A stretch of 32,156 nucleotides of DNA, from the NCBI GenBank assembly GCA_024683645.1, contig JAIKYA010000155.1, forward strand, positions 1 through 32,156, given 5' to 3'. Source of the stretch: Lachnospiraceae bacterium (GTDB lineage: Bacteria > Bacillota > Clostridia > Lachnospirales > Lachnospiraceae). Under the pieces are notes generated by a model that was given only the letters and a program-made list of their open reading frames with translations, did not search any database and was not told the DNA's origin. Of the stretch, positions 9,401 through 16,814 are shown one piece after another. Made by a program: the position numbers and the translations under genes. How positions within the stretch are numbered: position 1 is the stretch's first letter; each line of letters opens with the position of its first letter.

Positions 9401-12400
9401 CAGTTCATTGAACAGATATGGAAAGCTCTTGTCAGTCATCGTAACGGTAACTTCCGGATTTTTCCCCTTAAGCTTTAAAACAGCTCCCCTCGTATCGGGA
9501 TGATAGCTTGTATATTTGTATGTGTTTTTGTAATAATCGTAATTGTTCCTTACTGTTGTCCGGCTGTCTGTAGTGATCGTTTCATCCCGTTCGCAGCCGA
9601 TCATAAGGTTATACCATGTCAGATTGTCATAATCGACTGTATAGTCGGGACTGCAGGCGCTGTAGCTGATCTGCTCCTCCATCATTTCCAGATCGGCTAC
9701 GACCGTTCCTGAAGACAGACTCATACCGCCTATATCACCATAGGCTCCGTTTTCATCAGAGGTCATCCATGATACAGCCGAAGCAAAGTTTCCGCCCCAT
9801 TTTTCTGCGCAGGGCCATCCCCATGCACCTGTATATCCGTCGGTATTGCCGCTGTGATATGTCAGACGTCCTCCGAAATAGTCTTTATATGCGGCCTCCC
9901 GGACTTCAACACCGTAGAGTCCCGGTGTGAGGGAGATCGAATAATGCCCCTGAGCATCAGTCGTGGTCGAATACCCGTCTTCTACTCCTGCCAGCGGATA
10001 ATAGAAGGAGGGGATGAGCCAGATCTTTGTATTTGCACAGGGTGTGCTCACGAGCTCTCCGTTTGCGTCCATGTCAGTCTTGTACAGGACGCCCGAGAAG
10101 TTTGCCATTGCAGCATCGAGCTTTACACTTGTGGATGCACGCATTCCGAGCGCCACGCTTGCGGTACTGTTACCGTTAAATTCCACATCAAAATGCTTCT
10201 TTCCGAAGCGGCTGAAATCATGCCCGGCCGAATAGGTCGGATCGTCGAATATATCCAATCCGTCACTGCCTTTGACTGCTACCAGACGTCTTGATCTGCC
10301 CGATGCACTTATCATATAGCTGCCCGGGAACAGTCCGGTGAAGATCGCTTTGCCGCTTGAATCAGGTATGGCATTACGGATAATGCCTTCCGTCATCGTT
10401 CCGGCAACACCGGTAAGCAATACATCCAGAGGATGATCATTATCTTCAGTTTTTTTGAAGATATCGGTATCGGAATAAACCGAGGTAAAGCTGACCGCAA
10501 GTGAGGAATCCACAAACGGAAGTGTAAGTGTCACTTCATCTCCCGAAAGCTTTCCGCTGCTGTCTGAATACACTGTTGCTTCCCGCTGCTCATAGGCATA
10601 GTCGCTGCAGCTTACCTTCCAGGTGATCGGCACGAGTTTATCAACTGTGACACTGCCGTCTGCATCTGTATATGCATCTATATGGATCAGCTCATTCTCT
10701 TCATTTGAAGGATCCACACCCGTTAATGTGACCGTCTTTCCCTTAAGAGGCATATTTGACTTGTTCGATACCGGATCAAAAGAACCGATAACCTTTATTT
10801 TCAGTGACTGATAATTCGGCTTAAGGGCACAGCTTAACTGATAGTCACCTGTAAGATCCTTAGTTTCTGATGTATATTTTTCCCAGCCTGCTCTTCCCAA
10901 ATGGTTGACTTTAAACGTGTATTTACCTGCCGGTATACCCGTAAAGGTCGCAAGTCCGCCGTCAGCTGTCGTCTGCGTATAGCTGCCAAGATTACCTTCG
11001 CCTACTGCCTTTACCTCAACCCCATCAAGCATGATGCCCGAGTACACACAGCTTATCGTTGCATATATGTTAACAGTTCCCGCACCGCCGCCTGCAGTTT
11101 TGGTAAGAGCCGCATCGAAACCGGCAGAAACCATACCTACAGTAAAACCTTCCTCGGATGCATCATTATATCCGAAAGCTCTGGCTGTGATCGTATAACT
11201 GCCGGCAGATACATCCGAAATGCGATAGTATCCGAATTCATCAGTTGTTGCATTTTTCCCGCCTGATAGTGTAACTATGGCATTTCTTATACCCTCGCCT
11301 GTAGCCACGTCAGTGATCCTGCCCGAGACTGCAACATCGGAGGCTTCCGTCCACATAGCATACAGTGTCATATCAGAAGCTGCTGCCGTATCAAAATTCC
11401 ATGCACTCGTACAGGCACTGTCCGTATACCAGCCTCCAAACGCATAACCTTTCTTCACCGGCTCCTGCGGCAGAATGACTGCCGTACCTGCTTCTACAGT
11501 CTGCGGGTACACATAGGAACCGCCTCTGCTGTCGAAACGGACCGTGTATTCAACCCCCTTCCATTTTGCCGTAAGAGTAAGATCCGCTGTTATCGCTGAA
11601 GAAAAATCATACGGCGTTGAGGCATCCTCCGCATACCAGTATTGGAAAATCTTTCCCTCCTCTGCCGGAGGATCTGCGGGTTTCGATACAGCCTGTCCGC
11701 TCTCGACAGATGCACTTGTATACTCCGTACCCATAGATACAAAACTTACGGTGTGATATATGATCTCCGTCTCTGTGATGCCGGCATCCGCAAGATTCGG
11801 AAAACCGCCGTTTATGTTTTCATCGATGCTCCATGAAAGTGCTCCGTCTATACCAGATGTCCCGGAATTCAGAGTTGCCACAAAGGATGAATCTTTCATA
11901 TCAGCTTCTGTCTTATGTGTGACTTCCAGTTTGGTAAGAGCATAATGATCATATCTGGGCGACTGTGCTACATAACTGCTGTCTTCGAGCAGCTTAAAGT
12001 TTGTCTCGATCCAGCATACGTTTCTGAGCGAAAAGCTTCCATACGACTCTATCGCACCCGAATAGCCTTTTGAACCTCCAAGATCTGCACGCACAATACT
12101 GTTTCGAACAGTGCATCTTATCTTATTATCAGAGTTACCGTTACCGCACAGCGGACCGCTGTCCACATTTGCAAAATCTGTCCCGGCAGGAACGGATATA
12201 GTAACATCCGAGACACAATTGTTTATTGTTACGGCAGTCAGATATCCCGCTATTCCGGCTATACCTCCGAGACTGCACATTCCTTCTGCATCAGTAAGGC
12301 TTATCGCTGAACTGACCCGGCAGGAATCTATTATCGCGCTGTTTGACATTTCTCCGACGATACCGCCGGCTGTAGCATTTCTTTTTGAGTTCACTCCTCC

Positions 12401-12994
12401 TGTATATATAGAACCGTCTGCTTCACAGTTAATAGCCGTTGCCCCGTTCATCCTCCCGGCCAATAATCCTGAATCCATCTGATTAGTACCATTCGGATGC
12501 TCTGCATATATTTTGGCATCAGTTATCTTCAGGTTCCTGACTGTACCGGTGATGATCCCGAAAAACCCTGTATCTAATTCTGCATTATAAGGACTTTCCT
12601 GTGAACCGACCCTCAGCCCGCTGACTGTATGCCCGTTTCCGTCAAAGCTTGCGTTGAATTTCTTATTCCAGGACTTACCGATCGGTATCCAGTAATGAGC
12701 TGACAGATCTATATCCGCAGTCAGCATAAATGTAGCTCCGGAATAATCCTCGTCATATTCATTAACATTGAAAAGATCCGCAACCCATGCCAGTTCTGCG
12801 GCGGAACTTATCCGGTATATGTTTCCGGCTCCCGGCTCGACTGCTGTCGTATAGTCAGACCAGTTCCCATCTGTTTCCGGCGCAGCATGCACAAACAAAG
12901 TGCCCATCAGTGATTCCGGAATGAGTCCCGTCATCAACACTACGCAGAGCAGCATGCTGACTGCCAATCTTATCCTTCTCTTCATCTTAGTCAT
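3449..12994 (-). CDS. Giant secreted multidomain surface protein (3181 residues)
   Basis: Signal peptide MTKMKRRIRLAVSMLLCVVL through VHAA (about residues 1-38). Next come a GLUG-type beta-helix region (about 45-300; ISSAAELAWVADLFN, GGIVGEMSNS, GGIAGIAG), two InlB/Listeria-Bacteroides-type repeats (about 415-550; GYAFGGWYTD, LYAMWTE), and carboxypeptidase-regulatory-like beta domains (from about 551; VSGRITDVATGEGIRNAIV). A long middle region is of unknown class. A repeat-rich segment resembling a beta-propeller (about 2260-2590) leads to an acidic proline linker (EPEEPEEP, near 2685). Big/Ig-like domains follow to the end, finishing TISVTVTK. I see no LPxTG or other sortase signal, so anchoring is unexplained; the last 80 residues recur in two neighbouring relics. 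AAAGGAG lies 9 nt before the ATG. Transcribed alone from a promoter with operator copy 4, with a strong terminator. Likely an adhesin or envelope protein. Confidence 0.9.
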   Translation of the reverse strand: MTKMKRRIRLAVSMLLCVVLMTGLIPESLMGTLFVHAAPETDGNWSDYTTAVEPGAGNIYRISSAAELAWVADLFNVNEYDEDYSGATFMLTADIDLSAHYWIPIGKSWNKKFNASFDGNGHTVSGLRVGSQESPYNAELDTGFFGIITGTVRNLKITDAKIYAEHPNGTNQMDSGLLAGRMNGATAINCEADGSIYTGGVNSKRNATAGGIVGEMSNSAIIDSCRVSSAISLTDAEGMCSLGGIAGIAGYLTAVTINNCVSDVTISVPAGTDFANVDSGPLCGNGNSDNKIRCTVRNSIVRADLGGSKGYSGAIESYGSFSLRNVCWIETNFKLLEDSSYVAQSPRYDHYALTKLEVTHKTEADMKDSSFVATLNSGTSGIDGALSWSIDENINGGFPNLADAGITETEIIYHTVSFVSMGTEYTSASVESGQAVSKPADPPAEEGKIFQYWYAEDASTPYDFSSAITADLTLTAKWKGVEYTVRFDSRGGSYVYPQTVEAGTAVILPQEPVKKGYAFGGWYTDSACTSAWNFDTAAASDMTLYAMWTEASDVAVSGRITDVATGEGIRNAIVTLSGGKNATTDEFGYYRISDVSAGSYTITARAFGYNDASEEGFTVGMVSAGFDAALTKTAGGGAGTVNIYATISCVYSGIMLDGVEVKAVGEGNLGSYTQTTADGGLATFTGIPAGKYTFKVNHLGRAGWEKYTSETKDLTGDYQLSCALKPNYQSLKIKVIGSFDPVSNKSNMPLKGKTVTLTGVDPSNEENELIHIDAYTDADGSVTVDKLVPITWKVSCSDYAYEQREATVYSDSSGKLSGDEVTLTLPFVDSSLAVSFTSVYSDTDIFKKTEDNDHPLDVLLTGVAGTMTEGIIRNAIPDSSGKAIFTGLFPGSYMISASGRSRRLVAVKGSDGLDIFDDPTYSAGHDFSRFGKKHFDVEFNGNSTASVALGMRASTSVKLDAAMANFSGVLYKTDMDANGELVSTPCANTKIWLIPSFYYPLAGVEDGYSTTTDAQGHYSISLTPGLYGVEVREAAYKDYFGGRLTYHSGNTDGYTGAWGWPCAEKWGGNFASAVSWMTSDENGAYGDIGGMSLSSGTVVADLEMMEEQISYSACSPDYTVDYDNLTWYNLMIGCERDETITTDSRTTVRNNYDYYKNTYKYTSYHPDTRGAVLKLKGKNPEVTVTMTDKSFPYLFNELSPGNYGLEYTISNDFSELESSVSWGGNITFFDFPSPGKLPEYFPEDYAENGNPWPLSTKYSGLKIEAKKDHNTFRNIHDRIKFKFFKAESYAYFGDGGIEQSDYEQEVALHGGEGSDLLYRNADGTIGNAADGIYPDEPDRTKIEQQYLAALSDGATNEEKEEAMKAAYQAYLEQHQQWEADKEARGFPKEGCRFEYISTQPGWRDNYEYTSNYLFEEYLVGYSTSKIPDKMFYYQYTVNNRTKPLPDGTVTLYFCAPRGKAYVFLGNMEYIRNREVHEDLYNSDLWFSVTLDNSSEGDIYCNVNFLNPDNCSSNVHILTKAQVDQLLNPRTIAVQAVDRENENNVIDSVDVTITYAGRNFSSASPTAFQTCNGSVTVVQLAAGQKEWEYHEGDAVKSVYDAGTKTETFYVPLRRVAYSKELLIKDEKGNPVQNAFVSLVGKSHGQPVDVITNAAGKATASDLYYQDYNVYVISPGYSPTNITLIDSEIISEDTKSISLTRYLRPDFTQNSVKINRKGAFIPGVSFTGSTSSVDFLVDLALTKAKDSPLYYTVEAALITPPGDGLWEVYLVDKKSFKNADFSDIPTALATPAMDNDNYNPSEALSWLAKLTQGGQGNVYVRSFSNGGSFTPKSVTSGNWNSYEISATLPLWELPPDGFDPCLVAVTSNYAVQIYDFDYSGENEKNRLVGTRLKGDSAAMLNNITLMANAKSLGGAAVEKLAELVEPTGSIIPLPSFEAKVSMDKDGFLTYNYTVAMRLMQGRKSVSDAEKSYMSVLPSTLGACVSGGWNMALDGKTNKLSNSFDVGLSSQNLTATDYLPSLFSSLPVKVEFDKDNPPSGKFSMAYADTRDKNNTSTREEYSFEANGQVHIVAQVSAFSSVAALLPVGPILASLEKSGALDIGAQVKVSAGADGTYTYTIVNGVETGHDVTFTIGAGAGLGIYAKALGGALGAEANVRLSGDNPRLANMVTVDANIDKDGFHMRKVDGKVVADAHIEIKTWFINGEKDFTFAEIPFSYQFGTETQFSLTPIEIVDNIKSRDDFGVSTFNGQPESIVSNLLPIGGYATDEDGSGTFVYTDMSAKGGKVRLQFASNAGGATWNKPVTIAATDGLIPAFDVISLADGYYLAVWSEIAKADMMNTCPPSFIKYSLGKVSGNAWSGSIKNLNTLPAEVASKLLLVSDSESIYLATLKTAEGPLAGHLSISSYKYNASAWSGETLLAKEQETYSIAACVKGGELFVSYATADNKLHVKRLGASVSESVFDAAGFETAMAANETNAYLVYESAGGLMLSSLSGSRWSAGTVIADIADAGNPSVIAMGSRVAVSYTGGNDKSLYTMVCGADGTVLKQKTELKTTTDRFSDGTTVRNDNKIMVFTIVDGLMDQLNVYVTDGYEREQAIVNAVPKAVTGLISTGSALALITPGSATGGRMYYAVTTDENAPAESLYSSVIPVATEAGTYYVWYKVVGDVDHYDSAAAYIKVVIEKNPAEPEEPEEPVTPAVVDIVHAINVTSGAVAKNSKGEEVKTARENEEISIFWIKKEGYEFVNWELTGAVPYNAVSENTAFRMGSEEVIVAFEEKLMIEDQVNEELPEDADTTTIVKALKFEKSKLILQRKAAATANPVMVKARGTAPEVVYVTENKDIVAVDKSGNFWPTGVGEATVTAYCGNKKATCKVTVVSYTEDIIIRDINESEVTGKTLEMKSGEQAFLTVSFEPYDSTDPRNVRWKSDSKKVSVKNGLITAKEVNEAVSAKVTASVKCTDPETGKTSELSRTVTVNVKPVEVAKVSSADKSHTLKLGKSKIALNTSDAEKASAELAVNIKSKSDASAIKIVSITSTNNDVVSVNKVSDVTADGKKGSATVGLQANAAGVAYIIVKTSGTDGNVNIRRCKVTVSSPAKAIVIKSGTLNVENKTMTLRKGTSGTIEIKLDPEYSTDHGKVKISGKGITIKNGIISAKKITKTGKPATITVKCGKLKETISVTVTK

Positions 12995-13049
12995 ATCCCT
13001 GTCTCCTTTCAGTTTTTGGGTACAACAAAAAAACCGCTTAATTGAAGTT

Positions 13050-13119
13050 ATTTTATCCTTTTTATCGTTATAGCTTCAATGAATTAACGACGAACGGTCG
13101 TTTTCGAACTACGAACGGT
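13050..13119 (-). promoter_or_regulatory. LytTR-type operator copy 4 and promoter of the giant surface gene
   Basis: Minus strand: ACCGTTCGT (13111-13119), 12 nt, ACCGTTCGT (13090-13098), 10 nt, -35 TTGAAG (13074-13079), 18 nt, -10 TAAAAT (13050-13055), about 50 nt to the ATG. The -35 is also one arm of an inverted repeat (ATTGAAG 13041-13047, CTTCAAT 13074-13080) that brackets the -10, a possible second operator. Confidence 0.75.
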
Positions 13120-13149
13120 AAAAAACCACGGGGACGGACCTCGTGGTTT
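13117..13149 (-). terminator. Rho-independent terminator of the second ATPase gene
   Basis: Stem AAACCACG (13123-13130) with CGTGGTTT (13142-13149), with partial pairing continuing inward, followed on the minus strand by a T run (13120-13125). It directly abuts operator copy 4. Confidence 0.75.
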
Positions 13150-13194
13150 CTTAAATAGAGCTTGATGGAGTTATGAATGAGGACATAAAAAGCC

Positions 13195-14226
13195 TCACTC
13201 AAACTTTGTCTGTATAAATGCATCCATAAGGGGAAGAATCAGTTTCAGATGACCGTATTCGCTGCCATCAATGATCATTTTTTTGATAAGTCTGTCGCGA
13301 TAAGGTGCATATTTTTCGCTGCTCCAATTCAAAGCTTCTTTAATATCTCTGGCTTTTCCGCTTTCAGATTCAGAAATGGCTTTAAGAAGCTTTTTGTCTT
13401 CGGCTGACAGCTCAGACCATATCTTTTCATAGACATACTCTTCCAGATATTGCCGATATTCCGTAAGCGCAAGTTCATACCTGCCTTCATAACGATATGT
13501 GAAATACCCCAGTACCTGAAAGGCAAAAGAATATCCTTTTGTAAGTGCAGCCATCTTCTGTGCATCTGCTTCGGAAACTTTAAGGTTCTTCATGTAGTTG
13601 GAGGCCATCGTGCTCATGTTAAGCGAACGAAGTCTTATTTCTGGTGCTCTGTATAAAAAAGTCAGATTTTTTTCATTGCGCAGGTCATTTATATTATCAT
13701 ACAAACCTGTCATAAGCAGGCAGACAGGATAATCTTCCCTTATAAGTATCTGGTAAACACTGGCAAATTCGCGCATGCTGTCATTGGATATAACCTCATC
13801 GATGCATATCAAAAGTTTCTTTTTCTTCTGAGCCAGCTTACGCAGGGCTTCCTTTATGGCCAGGGTAGGATTCTGGATTTCTATCATACCGTTCAGCTGC
13901 ACACCAAAACCCATTAGAGAAAAGCCTCCACCCTGCTTGAGAAGCTTAATAAGATGATTGTCATTATAGAGAGTCTGGGCAAGCGTCAGCAACAGATCCT
14001 GTGATGTACTCAGTTCTACTGTCTCCCAATCCGGCTTTTCCTGAAGTTTTTTCTTTATTTCTGTCATCAAAACAGTTTTACCGCTGCCGCGGACACCCGT
14101 TATGATAAAAGTCTGCTGGCTGGGAGGGTCATTAAGAAACGCATCCATTATTTCACCGGTTTCTGTGTATCGCGGAATTGTTTGAAGGGGCTCTTTACCA
14201 AAAGTCAGAGTATAGGGATTTCTCAT
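13195..14226 (-). CDS. AAA+ family ATPase with C-terminal winged-helix-like region (paralogue 2)
   Basis: 343 residues starting MRNPYTLTFGKEPLQTIPRY. Walker A GVRGSGKT is at 44-51, Walker B KLLICIDE near 137-144, and LMTGLYDNINDLRNEKNLTF follows. The C-terminal region (IWSELSAEDKKLLKAISES ... KKMIIDGSEYGHLKLILPLM) matches that of the 2036-3133 protein segment by segment, so the two are paralogues. AAAGGA lies about 9 nt before the ATG. It is a single-gene unit with its own promoter, AT-rich phased repeats upstream and a terminator. The family is widespread in Lachnospiraceae without an assigned role; I do not infer one. Confidence 0.85.
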   Translation of the reverse strand: MRNPYTLTFGKEPLQTIPRYTETGEIMDAFLNDPPSQQTFIITGVRGSGKTVLMTEIKKKLQEKPDWETVELSTSQDLLLTLAQTLYNDNHLIKLLKQGGGFSLMGFGVQLNGMIEIQNPTLAIKEALRKLAQKKKKLLICIDEVISNDSMREFASVYQILIREDYPVCLLMTGLYDNINDLRNEKNLTFLYRAPEIRLRSLNMSTMASNYMKNLKVSEADAQKMAALTKGYSFAFQVLGYFTYRYEGRYELALTEYRQYLEEYVYEKIWSELSAEDKKLLKAISESESGKARDIKEALNWSSEKYAPYRDRLIKKMIIDGSEYGHLKLILPLMDAFIQTKFE

Positions 14227-14248
14227 TTTGCTTTCCTTTCATAGTGGA

Positions 14249-14344
14249 CTTTTATTACTTTTTATTAGTTTGCATTTCTTTTATTCTTTTTTATTATTCT
14301 TTATTAGTTTTAGATAATTTTATCACTTTTTATTACTTTTGCAA
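14249..14344 (-). promoter_or_regulatory. Promoter of ATPase 2 with 10-bp-phased AATAAA repeats
   Basis: The element TTTATT on the plus strand (AATAAA on the transcribed strand, usually within an (A/G)AATAAAAAG-like unit) starts at 14251, 14261, 14280, 14290, 14300 and 14329, with a degenerate TTTATC at 14319. All steps are about one or two helical turns. A promoter fits at the distal end: -35 TTGCAA (14339-14344), 16 nt, -10 TAAAAT (14317-14322). The architecture parallels the repeats before ATPase 1, with a different unit. Low complexity makes the count less certain than for ATPase 1. Confidence 0.5.
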
Positions 14345-14349
14345 GCCTC

Positions 14350-14396
14350 CTTAACTTCTCCAATTTTTACGAAATTGTTTTTTTGCTTAAGTTAAG
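14350..14396. terminator. Possible weak terminator hairpin after the signalling operon
   Basis: An outer inverted repeat CTTAACTT (14350-14357) with AAGTTAAG (14389-14396) encloses CAATTT (14361-14366) with AAATTG (14372-14377) and a seven-T run on the plus strand. It lies 5 nt past the stop at 14402. The stem is A/T rich and the T run is on the wrong side for the minus-strand operon, so the call is weak. Confidence 0.3.
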
Positions 14397-14401
14397 ATGT
14401 T

Positions 14402-16810
14402 TCAGGTCGATCTGATGACGAAGGCTGCCTCGTGAGCTTTGAGATATGCGGCGGCTTTTTCTTCGTCCCGGATGTAGACGCCTTTGTAGTTGTCTCCGAG
14501 CAGTTCCTTTATTTGGTTCAGTTTGTCTTTATCGGGACTTATCACGACTATGGTCTCCCGCTCTGTGGCAGGCTTTATATCTGCCGGATCTGCGATAAGC
14601 TCTTTATTAATGTATTTCAGCAGAGTTTCTTCCAGATCCTTATACATTATGGGCTTGGTCAGGTAATCACTGAAGCCTTCCTTTAAATATGCCTCTCTGG
14701 CACCGACTATGGCATCCGCGGTAAGTGCGATCACCGGAGTATCATCTGCAAGATGCTCTTTCCTGATGGCTTCCAGCGTCTGTACTCCCGACATTTCCGG
14801 CATCATCTGGTCAAGGAAGATCATATCGTAGCTTTCTTCTTTGAGCATTTCCAGGCACTGCTTCCCGGAAAGAGCAACTTTTGTTTTTATCCTGGTATCG
14901 CTCATCAGCTCGGTTATGACCAAAAGATTCATCTCATTATCATCAACTATAAGGATCTTTGCATCCGGTGCTATCAGCCTGGCTTTGAATTCTTCTTTAA
15001 TTCCCTGAGATTCTTTCAGACGTTCATTATAGTTTCCGATCGGTGTATCATCGACTACTTCCTGGATCACTTTTACCGTGAACACAGACCCATTTCCGTA
15101 TTCACTTTCAACATTGATCTTTCCGCCCATCATCTCTACTAGCTGTCTTGTAATATTCAGACCCAGTCCCGTACCTTCTATATTCCTGTTCTTTGTTTCA
15201 TCAAGTCTCTGGAAGGAGGAGAACAGTTTTTCCAGATCCTCATCACGTATTCCCATTCCCGTATCTGCAACACTTATGACGAGCATGTTTTTTTCTTTTT
15301 CGAATCCGATATTTGTTTTAACACTGCCCTTTTCCGTATATTTGATAGCATTATTTGTTATATTCAGTATGATCTGCCTTATTCTTATCTCATCACCGCG
15401 AAATACGGAAGGTACATCCGGATCCACATCCAGTTCATATGAAAGACCCTTATCATCAGCCTTTGCTATAGTCATGTTCACTACATCATTTAGCACTGAA
15501 GCAAAATCATATTCTACCGGAACCAGTTCCATCTTACCCGATTCTATCTTACTGAAATCAAGTATATCGTTTATGATCGAAAGTAGTGTCTTTCCCGCAC
15601 TCTGTATATTCAGAGCATAGCGTGTGATCACATCATTGTCGGAAGATCTCAGTATCATCTCATCCATGCCTATGATGGCATTTATGGGCGTTCTTATCTC
15701 ATGTGACATATTGGCAAGGAAATTACTCTTTGCCCTGTTGGCATCATCTGCCGCATCCTTTTCAAGCTCGAGAACCTTCCGGTCATATATCGCCTTCTGC
15801 TCTTCCAGCTTCAGTACCTCCATACGCCTGATATCCTCACGTTCATTCCTATGCCCTACGGTATAGAATATCAGTATCATTATGAATACCAGCATGAAGA
15901 TTATAACCGTGATTACAAGCTGCTTTTTTACCTCCTTATAAAGCTCATTGTCACTCACTATCATAACAACGTGCCAGTTATTTGACAGAGTATTTACGAA
16001 TACGGTATCTTTTTCCCCGTTGTATGTATACGAAAAACTGCCTGAACCTTTGGATATCATGGCTTTCATCAGTCCGTTCCCGTCCGGGATATCATATATC
16101 GAGCTTCCCTTCTTTGCTTCATCCGCATGTGCGATTATCAGTCCGCTTTCATCAACAACAAAGCCGTATCCCTTTCCGTTGATTGACAGCTCACTCATCA
16201 TCTCCTGAATGCGGTTAAGCTGTACATCAAGAGATATGATGTTCTGTCTGTCGGGCAGCATACGGCATACGGATATGATAAGGTTTCCTGTCTGGGCATC
16301 AATATAAGGAGACACAAAAGCCACCTCTCCGTCACTCTCTCTCGCACAGGTATACCATAGTCTGCTCTTCGGATCATATCCTTCAGGAGGTTCCCAGTTC
16401 AGACCATCCAGATATCTGCTCATGATATATCCGTATAATCCGTTAAAGTTCTCATCATACTGTTCATATACATTATTGGTCTCCTCAACCAGAAACTCAT
16501 GTATACGTGCAGGTGTGGAACCGCTTATGATCATGTGATACACCGAATCGGCAGTGACATGAAGTATGTTTTCGGCCGTATTCAGATGATTCTCCATCAT
16601 TGCCGAAACACTCAGTATCTTGTCGGAGATCACTTCCCTTGAATTAGATACAGCCGAGGAGTATACCAGCCTTGAGGTATAAACTACCAGCACGCCTACA
16701 AATATGAATATAAGGATCAGCGGTAGAAGAGTACTGTTTTTTCTGCGTACGGTTTTTTTTGTTTCTTTTCTGTTTTCAAAATCGTTATTTTCTTCTTTTT
16801 TCATAAACAT
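14402..16810 (-). CDS. Hybrid sensor histidine kinase with Cache-type extracellular sensor
   Basis: 802 residues. TM1 is at about 28-52 and TM2 at about 297-320, bounding an extracellular region of about 240 residues that looks like a dCache sensor (GLNWEPPEGYDPKSRLWY, GNLIISVCRM, GYGFVVDESGLIIAHADE). In the cytoplasm there is a HisKA H-box (NMSHEIRTPINAIIG, His near 370), a HATPase domain with N-box NITNNAIKYT near 487, then DTGMGI and GTGLGL. A receiver follows, with ILIVDDNEMN and phospho-acceptor in FLDQMMPEM near 665. The final 55 residues resemble only the first half of another receiver. Last gene of the operon, 4 nt after the lipoprotein. Two in-frame ATGs (16810, 16804) are both possible starts. 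It probably passes phosphate to the Hpt protein in this operon. Confidence 0.88.
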   Translation of the reverse strand: MFMKKEENNDFENRKETKKTVRRKNSTLLPLILIFIFVGVLVVYTSRLVYSSAVSNSREVISDKILSVSAMMENHLNTAENILHVTADSVYHMIISGSTPARIHEFLVEETNNVYEQYDENFNGLYGYIMSRYLDGLNWEPPEGYDPKSRLWYTCARESDGEVAFVSPYIDAQTGNLIISVCRMLPDRQNIISLDVQLNRIQEMMSELSINGKGYGFVVDESGLIIAHADEAKKGSSIYDIPDGNGLMKAMISKGSGSFSYTYNGEKDTVFVNTLSNNWHVVMIVSDNELYKEVKKQLVITVIIFMLVFIMILIFYTVGHRNEREDIRRMEVLKLEEQKAIYDRKVLELEKDAADDANRAKSNFLANMSHEIRTPINAIIGMDEMILRSSDNDVITRYALNIQSAGKTLLSIINDILDFSKIESGKMELVPVEYDFASVLNDVVNMTIAKADDKGLSYELDVDPDVPSVFRGDEIRIRQIILNITNNAIKYTEKGSVKTNIGFEKEKNMLVISVADTGMGIRDEDLEKLFSSFQRLDETKNRNIEGTGLGLNITRQLVEMMGGKINVESEYGNGSVFTVKVIQEVVDDTPIGNYNERLKESQGIKEEFKARLIAPDAKILIVDDNEMNLLVITELMSDTRIKTKVALSGKQCLEMLKEESYDMIFLDQMMPEMSGVQTLEAIRKEHLADDTPVIALTADAIVGAREAYLKEGFSDYLTKPIMYKDLEETLLKYINKELIADPADIKPATERETIVVISPDKDKLNQIKELLGDNYKGVYIRDEEKAAAYLKAHEAAFVIRST

Positions 16811-16814
16811 AATC

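Noticed and set aside
10901-12482. Long plus-strand open frames opposite the giant gene and the kinases
   Set aside because: They lack ribosome binding sites and protein-like composition and lie wholly within well-supported minus-strand genes. No plus-strand gene could be supported anywhere.
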